Positions 1 to 8,845 of a stretch of DNA of 64,000 nucleotides are shown here, one piece after another. The DNA is from Oceanirhabdus sp942490885 (GTDB lineage: Bacteria > Bacillota > Clostridia > Clostridiales > Clostridiaceae). The notes under the pieces were generated by a model. That model saw nothing but the letters and a program-made list of their open reading frames with translations, was not told the DNA's origin and did not search any database. The DNA lies in contig CALNYT010000002.1 in NCBI GenBank assembly GCA_942490885.1, positions 3,286,001 to 3,350,000 on the forward strand, in the 5' to 3' direction. Each line of letters begins with the position of its first letter. The first letter of the stretch is position 1. The translations under genes were made by a program, and so were the position numbers.

Positions 1-273
1 CTTAATCTTATAGGTGCAGATACTGTTATCCATTTCGATCCTTGGTGGAATCCTGCCGTAGAATCTCAAGCTACAGATAGAGCTCATAGGATTGGTCAAG
101 TTAAAACCGTTGAGGTTATTAAGCTTATTACCAAAGGAACTATCGAGGAGAAAATAGCAAAACTCCAAGAAAAGAAAAAGGAGTTATTTGATAATATCGT
201 GGAAAATGCTTCTGATAATAATATTCTTAAATCCATGAGTGAAAGTGATATTAGAGACTTATTTAGAGAATAA
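1..273 (+). CDS. SNF2-family helicase, C-terminal fragment (cut by window edge)
   Basis: The open frame enters from the left edge and ends in TAA. The visible 90 residues carry helicase motif VI (QATDRAHRIGQ) followed by a charged helical tail (EEKIAKLQEKKKEL), which is the typical end of bacterial SNF2/Rad54-like ATPases. Such proteins translocate on double-stranded DNA and are thought to remodel protein-DNA complexes, including RNA polymerase. The start and the DEAH motif lie outside the window. A hairpin terminator follows. Family assignment is firm; the exact role is unknown. Confidence 0.9.
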   Translation, partial: LNLIGADTVIHFDPWWNPAVESQATDRAHRIGQVKTVEVIKLITKGTIEEKIAKLQEKKKELFDNIVENASDNNILKSMSESDIRDLFRE

Positions 274-295
274 TCCTTATATTTCTACAATTGTG

Positions 296-340
296 CACAA
301 TCTTAATGTATGTTATTATATTAAAGATTGTGTATTTTTT
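296..340 (+). terminator. Rho-independent terminator after the SNF2 gene
   Basis: Arms CACAATCTTAAT and ATTAAAGATTGTG (one bulged base) are separated by a short AT loop and followed by a T-rich tract. It separates the helicase gene from the SulP gene. Confidence 0.6.
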
Positions 341-365
341 AGATTTATAAAAGGAGATTAAATTA

Positions 366-1880
366 ATGTATGAATTAAATCAAAAAACGGATTCTTCTCT
401 TAAAGATAACATACTATCCGGACTAACCGTTGCACTTGCATTAGTTCCAGAAGCTATAGCTTTTTCATTTGTAGCAGGGATTGAACCATTAATAGGTCTT
501 TATACAGCATTTATTATTGGTATTATAACCTCAATTTTTGGCGGAAGACCTGGAATGATATCTGGTGCTACTGGTGCAATTGCAGTAGTAGTTACAGAAT
601 TAGTTATATCCAATGGTATTGAATATTTATTTGCAGCCGCGATTTTAATGGGTATACTTCAAATTATAGCCGGGGTTATGAAACTTGGAAAATTTATAAG
701 ACTTGTGCCACACACTGTTATGATTGGATTTGTTAACGGATTGGCAATGGTAATATTCATATCTCAATTTGAGCAATTTAAAGTTGGGGATGAGTGGATT
801 ACAGGTTCTGAACTTTATATTATGATTGGGCTTATACTATTAACCATGGTAATTATCAAGGTTTTCCCAAAGATCACAAAAGTTGTGCCATCTACATTGG
901 TAGCAATCATCACAGTTACTCTATTAGTTAAATTTATGAATATAGATACTAAAACTGTTGGTGATTTAGCATCTATTTCTGGTGGACTACCAAAGTTTCA
1001 TATCCCAAATGTTCCATTTGGTTTAGAGCTAATAATGACTATTCTTCCGTATTCCGTAGTTATGGCAATAATAGGTCTTATTGAGTCATTAATGACAATG
1101 AGCTTAATAGATGACACAACAGGAACAAGAGGACATGGAAACAAAGAATGTATCGGCCAAGGATTCGCAAATGTAGTATGTGGTTTATTTGGTGGTATGG
1201 GCGGATGTGCTATGATAGGCCAAAGCATGCTAAATATTAAGTCAGGTGGTACTCGTAGAGCATCTGGTATAACAGCAGCTTTATCCCTTCTTGCCTTTAT
1301 ATTGTTTGGTTCTGAATTAATATCTATGATTCCTATTTCAGCATTAGTTGGTATAATGTTTGTAGTAGTTATAGGCACATTTGAATGGTCTTCATTATTA
1401 ATGCTAAATAAAATTCCAAAATCAGATGCGCTTGTTATTTTAGTAGTTTCAGTAGTAACCGTATTTACTAATTTAGCAGTATCTGTTGCCATAGGTATTA
1501 TTCTTTCTGCTTTAGTATTTGCTTGGAACAAGGGTAAAAAGATTACTGCTACAACAGCATTGGAAGAAGATGGTGTTAAAGTCTATATTTTAGATGGCCC
1601 ACTATTCTTTGGTTCTGCTAAAAATTTCTTAGATTTATTTAATGTTAATAAAGATCCAGATAAGGTAATTATAGACTTTTTGAATGCTCACGTTCACGAT
1701 CACTCTGCAATAGAAGCTATAGATTCACTTACTTCTAAATATTTAAGTAATGGTAAAGATATTCACTTACGACATTTAAGTCCTGAGTGTAGAGAATTAT
1801 TACGTAACGCTGAAGAAATTGTCAATGTTAATATTTTAGAGGATCCAAATTATCATGTTGCTACCGATTCATTAGCATAA
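366..1880 (+). CDS. SulP family anion transporter with STAS domain
   Basis: The 504-residue membrane protein begins 6 bases after an AAAGGAGA ribosome binding site. Its N-terminal part (about residues 15-400) is a series of hydrophobic helices with the SulP signature region near the start (VALALVPEAIAFSFVAGI). The last ~90 residues form a cytoplasmic STAS domain in which the usual phosphorylatable DSSG motif reads DHSA. SulP proteins carry sulfate, bicarbonate or other anions; the substrate cannot be told from sequence. It is a single-gene unit between two hairpins. Confidence 0.9.
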   Translation: MYELNQKTDSSLKDNILSGLTVALALVPEAIAFSFVAGIEPLIGLYTAFIIGIITSIFGGRPGMISGATGAIAVVVTELVISNGIEYLFAAAILMGILQIIAGVMKLGKFIRLVPHTVMIGFVNGLAMVIFISQFEQFKVGDEWITGSELYIMIGLILLTMVIIKVFPKITKVVPSTLVAIITVTLLVKFMNIDTKTVGDLASISGGLPKFHIPNVPFGLELIMTILPYSVVMAIIGLIESLMTMSLIDDTTGTRGHGNKECIGQGFANVVCGLFGGMGGCAMIGQSMLNIKSGGTRRASGITAALSLLAFILFGSELISMIPISALVGIMFVVVIGTFEWSSLLMLNKIPKSDALVILVVSVVTVFTNLAVSVAIGIILSALVFAWNKGKKITATTALEEDGVKVYILDGPLFFGSAKNFLDLFNVNKDPDKVIIDFLNAHVHDHSAIEAIDSLTSKYLSNGKDIHLRHLSPECRELLRNAEEIVNVNILEDPNYHVATDSLA

Positions 1881-1998
1881 ATATCTCTAATTACTGGGAT
1901 AAAATCTAATTGCTGAGCCAGCGTCTCTGAGAAAGTTGTAATTTTTATAAGCCATGCTCTTATACTCTCCAAATCTTTATTTGTTTTATCATAAATAA

Positions 1999-2031
1999 AA
2001 ATAGCAAGAACTTCTTAGGTTCTTGCTATTT
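1999..2031 (-). terminator. Terminator downstream of the lipoprotein gene (works both ways)
   Basis: Perfect 13-bp arms AAATAGCAAGAAC/GTTCTTGCTATTT with a 7-base loop. Read on the minus strand they are followed by TTTATTTATG. The hairpin lies just past the lipoprotein stop codon and also follows SulP on the plus strand. Confidence 0.85.
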
Positions 2032-2039
2032 CTCTAAAA

Positions 2040-3356
2040 CTATTTAATTTCTATAATTTCTTCTATCAAACTTAAAGAACTCAAAATTTCTCTCTTAATC
2101 AATCCTACACCTTTAGCATAATATTCAACTTCATATTCTCCATTACTAAAAAGAGTTGTAACTTCTACTACATCTTTAAATTCCCCTGCTTTAGTATATA
2201 ATTTTTCTCCAACTCCAGTAATCATTGATGTAGATTTTACATATGAATCATTAATCCAGCTTGTGCCTATTTGAATAGGCTCTTTGATAATTATTTCTTC
2301 ACGATTATTAGGTTCTTCCCAACGGTCCTTACCCTCACTTGCATATATCAATTTTAATGAACCATTATTAACTGAGTATTTTCTGGACATATCTCCTACT
2401 CCAGTGTTACTGAATTTTTCATGGTATACATTGTTCTTAATCTCAACTATCTCTCTTGAAAAACCACCATTTTCAAATCCACCACTATAATTATAGATCT
2501 TCGCTGGTTCACCAATAAAGTCTGCTACTCTATAGGTATTTTTTTTCATTAAATCTTCTCTATAAATTATATCCGGAGCATTTACATGATCCAATACTAG
2601 TGGTTTACCTTCATACAGAAACTTCACTCCATCAATCCATTCTCCGAAATAATCTGGTTGTAAAAAAGTTAATTTCAATCTACTTTCTGTAGCTCTTCCC
2701 CCTGCACTTCCTCCAAAATATCTACTCATCCACATACTAATTTTTTTCTTAGTATTACTCTCTTTCTCTTTTAAATTGATTATTGCCACACTCTTTCCGT
2801 CTACCTCAATTAATTCGTCAATATTTATATGTCCTTCATTAAAATATTTTTCTTCCATATATTTTGCCAGTATATCCATATTTTTTTTCATGCCATTTGA
2901 AGAAATTAAAGGCATCCACGAAATCACCTCAGTATTATCTGTATCTATGTCGTAACCATATATGGGAATTATATTAATGTAATTGTCACTTGTATTAACT
3001 GTTGGAGATAATATTTTAAATAATTCATCATAGTCTTTAACCTTTGTTAAACCTTGACTTTCTTTACCACTGGAAGTTTTACCTTCTTTAAGCTTGTCCA
3101 ATTCTGCAGTTCTTTCTTCAAGAAGCTTCTTCAACTTCTCATTCTCAACTTTTAACTCTTCCAAACTTACATTAAGTTCCTCTTTTTCCTTATTTACATT
3201 TTCATTATCTTTCCTTAAACTCTGAAATTCTTCTTTTACTTTGTATATCTCAATAGGCTCTTCAATTGTAACAACACTACTGTCATTACATCCACTAATT
3301 AAGGCCGTAATCACAACTACGCTAAATATTATGCTTAGAATTTTTTTCCCTCTCAT
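2040..3356 (-). CDS. Secreted lipoprotein with coiled coil and GerMN-like region
   Basis: The 438-residue protein has a lipoprotein signal peptide with lipobox ISGC (Cys at about residue 23), then a heptad-rich coiled coil at about residues 40-95 that could act as a stalk. Residues ~130-255 resemble GerMN domains of GerM-type lipoproteins (strand-rich, with EWIDGVKFLYEGKPL). The last ~170 residues form a second beta-rich domain that I do not recognise. It is likely anchored outside the membrane and may act on the cell wall or spore surface. It is monocistronic with its own terminator. The GerMN link is by eye only. Confidence 0.6.
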   Translation of the reverse strand: MRGKKILSIIFSVVVITALISGCNDSSVVTIEEPIEIYKVKEEFQSLRKDNENVNKEKEELNVSLEELKVENEKLKKLLEERTAELDKLKEGKTSSGKESQGLTKVKDYDELFKILSPTVNTSDNYINIIPIYGYDIDTDNTEVISWMPLISSNGMKKNMDILAKYMEEKYFNEGHINIDELIEVDGKSVAIINLKEKESNTKKKISMWMSRYFGGSAGGRATESRLKLTFLQPDYFGEWIDGVKFLYEGKPLVLDHVNAPDIIYREDLMKKNTYRVADFIGEPAKIYNYSGGFENGGFSREIVEIKNNVYHEKFSNTGVGDMSRKYSVNNGSLKLIYASEGKDRWEEPNNREEIIIKEPIQIGTSWINDSYVKSTSMITGVGEKLYTKAGEFKDVVEVTTLFSNGEYEVEYYAKGVGLIKREILSSLSLIEEIIEIK

Positions 3357-3771
3357 TATTATACTCCTACCTTTAAAATTATATCTATATTTGTTATTTT
3401 AACTTATAATTTAGAAAATTAATTTACAAAAAGGTTAAATTGTATATTATTTCTTATTATTTCTAACATATACAATATATATCATTTATTAATAATCGTC
3501 AATTCTTATATTACAAATCCTTAAAGAAGCCTTTTTCCTTTATAATCTTTTCTTAACATATTGTTTTGGAGTAAGGCCATAGCTTTAGTCATCATAGCTT
3601 CCTTGAATATTTGTTAAATAAAATAAGAGAAAAATATTCTACTAAAAAAAGAGCTTCATATACAATGATTCATTCTTAATGAATCGAGTAAAATCTCATT
3701 GTTTCATTACCAATAAATGTAGGTTCTGACCATAGTCAGAACCCACCTTGATTCTCCATTATCCATTGCAT
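3357..3771. other. Intergenic region, no gene seen
   Basis: This very AT-rich stretch has no supported reading frame. It contains an imperfect dyad around 3664-3698 and a clean hairpin GGTTCTGAC/GTCAGAACC at 3722-3743. The hairpin lies downstream of the next minus-strand gene and may end its transcript, although the following T-run is poor. Confidence 0.5.
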
Positions 3772-4188
3772 TTAAACGATTGCTGTTTGTTCTATAATAC
3801 CATTAGGTATATGCTTTCCTAATTCATCTAACACTTTATTTTCATCAAAAATATCCATTGGTATTGCTTTAATTATATTTTCACTTTCAAGTATAAGTAG
3901 TAATTCCCTTGATTCTCTTTGTAGTTTTACATGCTTAATATCTTTCCATTTCATATTTATTTTGTCATATACTAAATTACAGTCAATTTGATCTCCATCC
4001 ATATCTATTTCTGCGTTCATGATTAATTTTATATAATTCCTGGAGCTTATATACTCCAAAGAGAGTAGCCCCAACGGTATAAGAAAAAGAAGAGGTTGCT
4101 TTAAGTACAAGCCAGGAATCAGCAATAAGCAATTAATCACCATTATTTCAATAATTTTGTCTTTTTTAGCTTTGAATACATGTTTCAT
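3772..4188 (-). CDS. Small membrane protein with C-terminal PH-like domain (YcxB-like)
   Basis: The protein has 138 residues. Two closely spaced hydrophobic segments (about 15-45) are followed by a soluble beta-rich region with a WKDIKHVKLQRESRELLLIL stretch, typical of YcxB/bPH2-type membrane proteins. No catalytic motif is visible. It stands alone between AT-rich gaps, so context gives no clue to its function. Confidence 0.5.
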   Translation of the reverse strand: MKHVFKAKKDKIIEIMVINCLLLIPGLYLKQPLLFLIPLGLLSLEYISSRNYIKLIMNAEIDMDGDQIDCNLVYDKINMKWKDIKHVKLQRESRELLLILESENIIKAIPMDIFDENKVLDELGKHIPNGIIEQTAIV

Positions 4189-4490
4189 TTGAATCCTCCT
4201 CGTTAAAATATTTAGAAAATTTAAAATTTTCCCTCATTTTAATTATATCACATATATCTAACCCTTACTATATATTATTGTAAAAAATACTATTTTTTAC
4301 AATAACAATTTTGATGATTTTTATATATTCTTTGCTATTTTTCATCTACTATACTGTCTCTATTACAATTTTACAAAACCAATTGCGTCATATATATGTA
4401 AATATTAAACTAATCACAACAACTTATTGTTAATATTTTTTAATTATAGTAAATTGTGATTATAAATTCACAAAAAGGGAGGAAATTTTA
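4189..4490. other. Intergenic region, promoter area of divergent genes
   Basis: AT-rich and without a supported frame. Poly-T/poly-A stretches are present, including a TTGTAAAAAATAC...TATTTTTTACAA dyad near 4279-4302. A ribosome binding site GGGAGG ends the gap on the plus side. Confidence 0.4.
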
Positions 4491-4926
4491 ATGTGGACAA
4501 ACACTCTTTTATTAGATGTTGGAGATACAATTCAAGGAAGTATTATGACAGATTATTTATATAATAATCACGCTAATCAAAAGCAACCTATGATAGATCT
4601 TATGGGTTTCATAGGATACGATGCTATCACATTGGGAAATCATGAATTCAATTTTGGAACTGCTCTTATTAACAAGTTTGAAAAAGATGCAAGTTTTCCA
4701 ATACTCTCAGCTAATACTTATTATAAAGAGGATGGTTCTTACTTTGTTAAACCTTATGTTATAAAAGAAGTTGCTGGAATCAAAATAGGTATTCTTGGAT
4801 TAACAGTTCCAAGTATCCCAACATGGGATGGTCCTAAATGTAGAAAATCTTAGATTTGAACACATGGCTGAGGAAGCACCTGAAATATTAATTGAAGGAC
4901 ACAAAATTATTATTCCATCAAATTAA
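4491..4926 (+). pseudogene. 5'-nucleotidase / 2',3'-cyclic phosphodiesterase remnant
   Basis: A strong ribosome binding site (GGGAGG) leads into a frame that starts in the middle of a calcineurin-type metallophosphatase: LLDVGDTIQGS and ITLGNHEFNFG are motifs that normally follow an N-terminal NDxHG motif, which is missing here. After WDGPK the frame shifts. In the neighbouring frame the text continues as NVENLRFEHMAEEA, the expected next block, then jumps to a short tail and stop. The remnant therefore has a 5' deletion, a one-base frameshift and a large internal deletion. Intact relatives are secreted or cell-wall nucleotidases of more than 500 residues. It cannot encode an active enzyme. 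Confidence 0.85.
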
Positions 4927-4939
4927 TAAGGCTCTAATT

Positions 4940-4972
4940 AAAGCCTAAGGAGTTTAACTCTCCTTAGGCTTT
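4940..4972. terminator. Bidirectional terminator
   Basis: Perfect arms AAAGCCTAAGGAG/CTCCTTAGGCTTT lie between the nucleotidase remnant (plus) and the NERD gene (minus), with an AT-rich flank on both sides. Confidence 0.85.
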
Positions 4973-4978
4973 AAAGTT

Positions 4979-5569
4979 TTACTTAATTTTCATCTCTTTA
5001 ATAATTTGACTAATTTTCTTAATATTTATGTTATGTGCTTTTGTGATTTTTTTATTATTTAACCATCTAGCCATTTCACCTAACTTCATAATCCTCTGAT
5101 CAATGATATTTACTTGGCATCCATCATTACTGAAAACCACAAAACTGAAAATCGGAATATTCTTTATACCCATTTTAAATAAATTATGATTTAAACATTT
5201 TACATGACCTTCATTCTGCATTAAAGGATTATAAAAATTCTTTTTTTCTCCACTTTTCTTAACTTGATACCAATTTTTATCTTGGCTATTTCCAGATATA
5301 CTTCCACTAAGATTCTTAATCTCAATAACCAAAATTCCATAAGAAGTTACTATTAATAAATCAATTTCAGTGCTTCCATCATAAAGTGGAATTCTTATGT
5401 TTTTAAATATCTTATAACCTTTTTTCTTACATATTTTATTTAATACCTTATATGAGGTTCTTTCTCCTATTTTTCCAGCTTTATTTATATGGTATGTTTT
5501 AATCCATCTTTTGTAATTCAAAAGAACATATATAAATATTACTAAAATTGGTATCCAAATATATTTCAT
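4979..5569 (-). CDS. Membrane-anchored NERD domain protein
   Basis: The 196-residue protein has one N-terminal membrane helix (about residues 3-19) and a NERD (nuclease-related) domain from ~35 to 150. The characteristic GERTSYKVL start and the EIDLLIVTSYGILVIEIKN core contain the nuclease-like D...E-x-K residues. NERD domains resemble Holliday-junction resolvase/Mrr folds and occur in DNA-handling proteins, but few have a proven activity. It is a single gene facing the nucleotidase remnant. Confidence 0.85.
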   Translation of the reverse strand: MKYIWIPILVIFIYVLLNYKRWIKTYHINKAGKIGERTSYKVLNKICKKKGYKIFKNIRIPLYDGSTEIDLLIVTSYGILVIEIKNLSGSISGNSQDKNWYQVKKSGEKKNFYNPLMQNEGHVKCLNHNLFKMGIKNIPIFSFVVFSNDGCQVNIIDQRIMKLGEMARWLNNKKITKAHNINIKKISQIIKEMKIK

Positions 5570-5705
5570 ACTAAAACACTCCTCTCTTTTGTATAAACAA
5601 CAAATGGCAAATCTATATAGAGTTATTATATCATACCAGTATTATTATAATATTATGTTTAATACTATAAATGAATTTAAATTTTAAAAATAAGGAGATG
5701 TCACT

Positions 5706-5936
5706 ATGAAAAAAGTACTCGTATTTTCAACAAAAACTTGACCTCATTGTCAACCAGCTAAAGATTATTTAGCAAGCAAGGGAGTTTCCTTTGTTGAAAA
5801 AGATATTCAAGCAGATACCGATGCAAGAAAAGAATTAATGGCTCTTGGTTCAATGTCTGTTCCAACCATAAAAATTGAAGAAGAAGTGATTGTAGGCTTT
5901 GATCAAAGAAGAATTGATAAGATTTTAGGCTTATAA
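5706..5936 (+). CDS. Glutaredoxin-like selenoprotein (YruB type) with UGA-encoded Sec
   Basis: The frame starts after AAGGAGATG and runs 77 codons to TAA if the in-frame TGA at 5739-5741 (codon 12) is read through. The product is a 76-residue thioredoxin-fold protein, MKKVLVFSTKTUPHCQPAKD..., with the conserved cis-Pro segment SVPTIKI and the ending VGFDQRRIDKIL. The TGA stands exactly where the first active-site Cys of CPHC belongs. Both flanks are intact, and a SECIS-like hairpin begins 15 bases after the TGA. Selenocysteine-containing glutaredoxins are known in clostridia. It probably reduces disulfides or glutathionylated targets in the cytoplasm. Standard gene callers would split or miss it. 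The alternative is a recent TGT-to-TGA nonsense mutation. Confidence 0.88.
5757..5773 (+). promoter_or_regulatory. Bacterial SECIS-like hairpin
   Basis: GCTAAA-GATTA-TTTAGC: a 6-bp stem with a 5-base loop starting with G. The loop G lies 22 bases past the last base of the TGA. This matches the published bacterial SECIS rules: a hairpin roughly 16-37 bases downstream of UGA with G in the first two loop positions. It is within the coding sequence, as expected in bacteria, and would recruit SelB. Confidence 0.8.
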
Positions 5937-5940
5937 AAAC

Positions 5941-5963
5941 AAAAGCACGCGCTGCGTGCTTTT
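5941..5963 (+). terminator. Terminator of the selenoglutaredoxin gene
   Basis: AAAAGCACGC-GCT-GCGTGCTTTT is a perfect 10-bp stem with a 3-base loop, starting 5 bases after the stop codon. A related GCACGCGCTGAGTGC hairpin recurs at 23152. Confidence 0.9.
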
Positions 5964-6026
5964 AAAAACAAATTGAGAATTTCAAATAACGAATTGAGAA
6001 TACTCAATTTACCTTTATATTTATCT

Positions 6027-6851
6027 CTATTGCATCTCTATTTCAATTGGTTTTTCTAATTTATTATTTTTTAAGAAAAGTATTATAGTTATTGGTAAAA
6101 TAACCATTGATAAAATTGTAATAGCCCCTATTATAAATAGTGATTTTTCAGCAATAATTCTAACAATAACCGACCCATATAAGTTATATAATACGTGTAC
6201 TAATATCGGTGTCAATATGTTTTTTGTCTTCTCATAAACCATTGCAAGTATTACCCCTAGTAGAAATGTATAAATTGCCTGTAAAGGATTCCCATGAGCT
6301 ATAGCAAATATAATTGCTGAAAGAACAATACTCCATTTAACTGTAAGATGTTCTTTAATGGAATTGAATATTAGCCCTCTGAATAGAATTTCTTCAAAAA
6401 TTGGAATTCCCACAGTTACAGAGAATATCCCTATCCATGGAATTATAGAGTTTCCACCATCATCTTTAACCGCATCTCCAACTTTCTGTATCATTTCACT
6501 AGTTGCACTATAACTAGAAAAAAATTGCATAAGCAATCCTACCAATAATGATCCTACCGCCGCAAAACTTAATGCCATAAATACTATTAAAACTGTATTT
6601 TTAAAACTGATCTTACCCACTCCGCAGAATTTTACAATGGATATATCCTTATTTCTGAACATAACAGAATAAATAATTAATGTTAATAAAGCTGATAAAA
6701 AAGTAATTGAATATACATTCGAATAAACATTATTTAAATCTTTTGATAACAATAAGGCTCCAACCATAACAATCTGACTAACCAAAAAATATATTCCAAA
6801 ATATATCACTGGTTTTTTTAAACATTTTAATAACTTCATAATGTCCTCCAA
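6027..6851 (-). CDS. CPBP family intramembrane glutamic protease (CAAX/Abi)
   Basis: The 274-residue protein has about eight membrane segments. It carries the CPBP signature blocks: PIFEEILFRGLIF (paired Glu and Arg) at ~150-165, and IFAIAHGNPLQAIYTFLLGV (His) at ~182-200. Family members are membrane proteases; some act in bacteriocin maturation or self-immunity. The gene lies just past the terminator of the phage-tail operon on the same strand, but as a separate unit. An immunity role towards the tail particle is only a guess. Confidence 0.9.
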   Translation of the reverse strand: MEDIMKLLKCLKKPVIYFGIYFLVSQIVMVGALLLSKDLNNVYSNVYSITFLSALLTLIIYSVMFRNKDISIVKFCGVGKISFKNTVLIVFMALSFAAVGSLLVGLLMQFFSSYSATSEMIQKVGDAVKDDGGNSIIPWIGIFSVTVGIPIFEEILFRGLIFNSIKEHLTVKWSIVLSAIIFAIAHGNPLQAIYTFLLGVILAMVYEKTKNILTPILVHVLYNLYGSVIVRIIAEKSLFIIGAITILSMVILPITIILFLKNNKLEKPIEIEMQ

Positions 6852-6937
6852 TAATTTAAATTAATACAAAATGTGATAAAATCATACCATATATCTCTTT
6901 TTTTGTAAACACATTAACTTACTGAAGAAAATAAAAA

Positions 6938-6984
6938 AGCAGATTAAACACTAATAGTCTATTACTACCAGTGTTTAATCTGCT
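6938..6984 (-). terminator. Terminator of the tailocin operon
   Basis: Perfect 15-bp arms AGCAGATTAAACACT/AGTGTTTAATCTGCT, read on the minus strand into TTTTTTAT. The arm overlaps the last codon of the holin gene, marking the end of the long tail transcript. Confidence 0.92.
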
Positions 6985-7358
6985 CATTCAACTTTTTCAA
7001 ATAAAGAATTTTGCTTAATACTTTTATTTATTTCCCCTACTATACTTTCTCTTAAAAGTTCAATATCACTTTCACTTAACCATGGTAGCTTTTGTACTAT
7101 AAGTTTATCAAATTCTTCCCTTTTCTCCTGTGACTTGCCCACGATATTTTTAAATTTCTGCTCCACAGCATAATATATCATTTTAGCCATCCTATAATTT
7201 TCATTATATTGTTCTTTTCCAACTTTAATTATGATTTCTTTTCTTTTCTTGCCTAAATAATCAATAACTGAACTTAAAATTACTGTTATTATACCTGATA
7301 TAATAATCCATACTCCCTTAAATATTACAGGATAAACCTCATTTACTATTCCTTCCAT
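6984..7358 (-). CDS. Phage holin, LLH (superfamily 6) type
   Basis: The 124-residue protein has one N-terminal membrane helix (about residues 10-33) followed by a charged helical cytoplasmic region with repeated YNENYRMAKMIYYAVEQKF-like segments, the pattern of Holin_LLH proteins. It is the last gene of the operon, directly after the endolysin. In a tailocin it would form the membrane lesion that lets the wall hydrolase out and releases particles. Confidence 0.78.
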   Translation of the reverse strand: MEGIVNEVYPVIFKGVWIIISGIITVILSSVIDYLGKKRKEIIIKVGKEQYNENYRMAKMIYYAVEQKFKNIVGKSQEKREEFDKLIVQKLPWLSESDIELLRESIVGEINKSIKQNSLFEKVE

Positions 7359-7374
7359 ATATCCTCCTTATTTC

Positions 7375-8442
7375 TTAATTAGAGATTAATTTTCTCCAAG
7401 TGTTTATACCTACAATCCCATCTTGTTTTAACTTATTGTCCTTTTGGAATGCTTTAACATTTTTTAATGTTTCTTTTCCAAATATTCCATCCACTAAAAA
7501 AACATCTGTTGTTCTCCCTTTCTTTACTAATATCTTCTGCACCAATTCCACTAATTCACCACAATCTCCATATTCTATGGTGCACTTTTCAAGGGCACTC
7601 TCAGTCTTATCTCCTAGTATTCCATCCTCAACTAATGGATTATCATAATAATCTCCAATATCCATGAAATTTAAAACTTTTTGCAACTCTAAAACTGAGT
7701 TTTTATTTTCAATACACTCTTCTTGTTTATTAATTTCATCCTTAAGATTGTTTTCTTTCTTCAGCCAATCAATGAACTGATTATCCAGAAAATCTAAAGA
7801 CCATATTCCAAAATCCTCATAATATTTTTCTTTAAATTGCTCATATATACTCTCATTAAGTTTGAATCCTTCTATTGATGGAATTACCTTACTCTTTAGC
7901 CCATATTCCTTATAGTCCTCCTTAAATTTGTCCATGCATTTATGAACACTCCAATTCATCTCATAGAAATATGTTTGAGGACTAAAAAAATCACAATACT
8001 TATCAAATACGTCATAAGGTAGGTTTCTATGATAACTCATAAATGGATATGATGAATAACCTATTAGCGTATCAGGATGTTTCTCTCTTATAATCTGCAA
8101 AATAAGTTCACTCTCAGCTTTTTTCCCTTTTATCTCTCTCTCAGGATCAAAGATATAATAATCTGAATTCTCAATTGCTTCGCATATTAATTTACATTCT
8201 GTAGTTATATTATTAAAATAATTATATCCCCAACTTCCAACTTTAAATCCATCTTTTCTCAACAAAGGCGCATATTTTAAAAATGCTATTTTAAAGTTTA
8301 CGCCATCACCCATTTCACTTGAACCTTCATGAAATTTAATACATAGGTTATCTATTCCTAGCTCCTTAATACTACTCACAAATTTATCATATGAACCATA
8401 TTTCTTAATACAATTTTCAATTTCCCAAACCCATAAAAACAT
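7375..8442 (-). CDS. Endolysin: glycosidase-like TIM barrel plus two peptidoglycan-binding repeats
   Basis: I start at ATG 8442 because AGAGGAG sits 7 bases upstream; a TTG 18 bases earlier is the alternative. Residues ~1-215 look like a TIM-barrel glycoside hydrolase domain (KVGSWGYNYF, DYYIFDPEREIKGK, SPQTYFYEMNW). The C-terminal ~110 residues hold two PG_binding_1 units (VEDGILGDKTESAL and VDGIFGKETLKNVKAFQ). It should cut host peptidoglycan from inside to free assembled particles. The stop of the preceding gene almost abuts the start. The glycosidase subfamily is not certain. Confidence 0.75.
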   Translation of the reverse strand: MFLWVWEIENCIKKYGSYDKFVSSIKELGIDNLCIKFHEGSSEMGDGVNFKIAFLKYAPLLRKDGFKVGSWGYNYFNNITTECKLICEAIENSDYYIFDPEREIKGKKAESELILQIIREKHPDTLIGYSSYPFMSYHRNLPYDVFDKYCDFFSPQTYFYEMNWSVHKCMDKFKEDYKEYGLKSKVIPSIEGFKLNESIYEQFKEKYYEDFGIWSLDFLDNQFIDWLKKENNLKDEINKQEECIENKNSVLELQKVLNFMDIGDYYDNPLVEDGILGDKTESALEKCTIEYGDCGELVELVQKILVKKGRTTDVFLVDGIFGKETLKNVKAFQKDNKLKQDGIVGINTWRKLISN

Positions 8443-8443
8443 T

Positions 8444-8815
8444 TTAATCTCCTCTTTCAATATATTTACTTGTTATAACATCAATTTTTTCTATCTTCTT
8501 TTGTAAATCAATAATAATATCCAGCAATCTATTCAATGTTTTTAAAGTATTTTTTTGATCTTTGTCATTCACCAGCAATACTTCATTTAGCTTCTGTGTA
8601 TTTTCTGCATAACTAGATATAAGATTATCTATCTTATCACATAATTTATCTATTCTAGAATTTTGTTCACTACTTTCTCTCCAACTAATTTTACTAAACA
8701 GCTTAAAGAGCAAAATTATAAATACCAAAATCAAAAGAAGAGCCGCTCCTGCAACTCCTAACTGTATAAACATCTCATAAATTGTATTGTTAATTTCCAC
8801 TTTTTCATCTCCCAT
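8444..8815 (-). CDS. XhlA-like membrane/coiled-coil protein of the lysis module
   Basis: The 123-residue protein has a single membrane helix at about 17-42 followed by a long amphipathic, heptad-like region (IDKLCDKIDNL, LNRLLDIIIDLQKKIEKID). This shape fits XhlA/BhlA-type holin partners, although in XhlA the helix is usually C-terminal. Its place between the fibre gene and the endolysin supports a lysis role. Two base pairs separate it from the endolysin start, so translation is probably coupled. Confidence 0.5.
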   Translation of the reverse strand: MGDEKVEINNTIYEMFIQLGVAGAALLLILVFIILLFKLFSKISWRESSEQNSRIDKLCDKIDNLISSYAENTQKLNEVLLVNDKDQKNTLKTLNRLLDIIIDLQKKIEKIDVITSKYIERGD

Positions 8816-8845
8816 TCAATTGTCAATTACTCATTTACTCAATTA

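Noticed and set aside
998..1531. 177-codon minus-strand frame inside the SulP gene
   Set aside because: Antisense of membrane helices; no ribosome binding site or domain features.
5739..5741. TGA in the glutaredoxin gene as a plain nonsense mutation
   Set aside because: The exact placement at the catalytic Cys, an otherwise clean frame and the SECIS-like hairpin favour selenocysteine, though resequencing would settle it.
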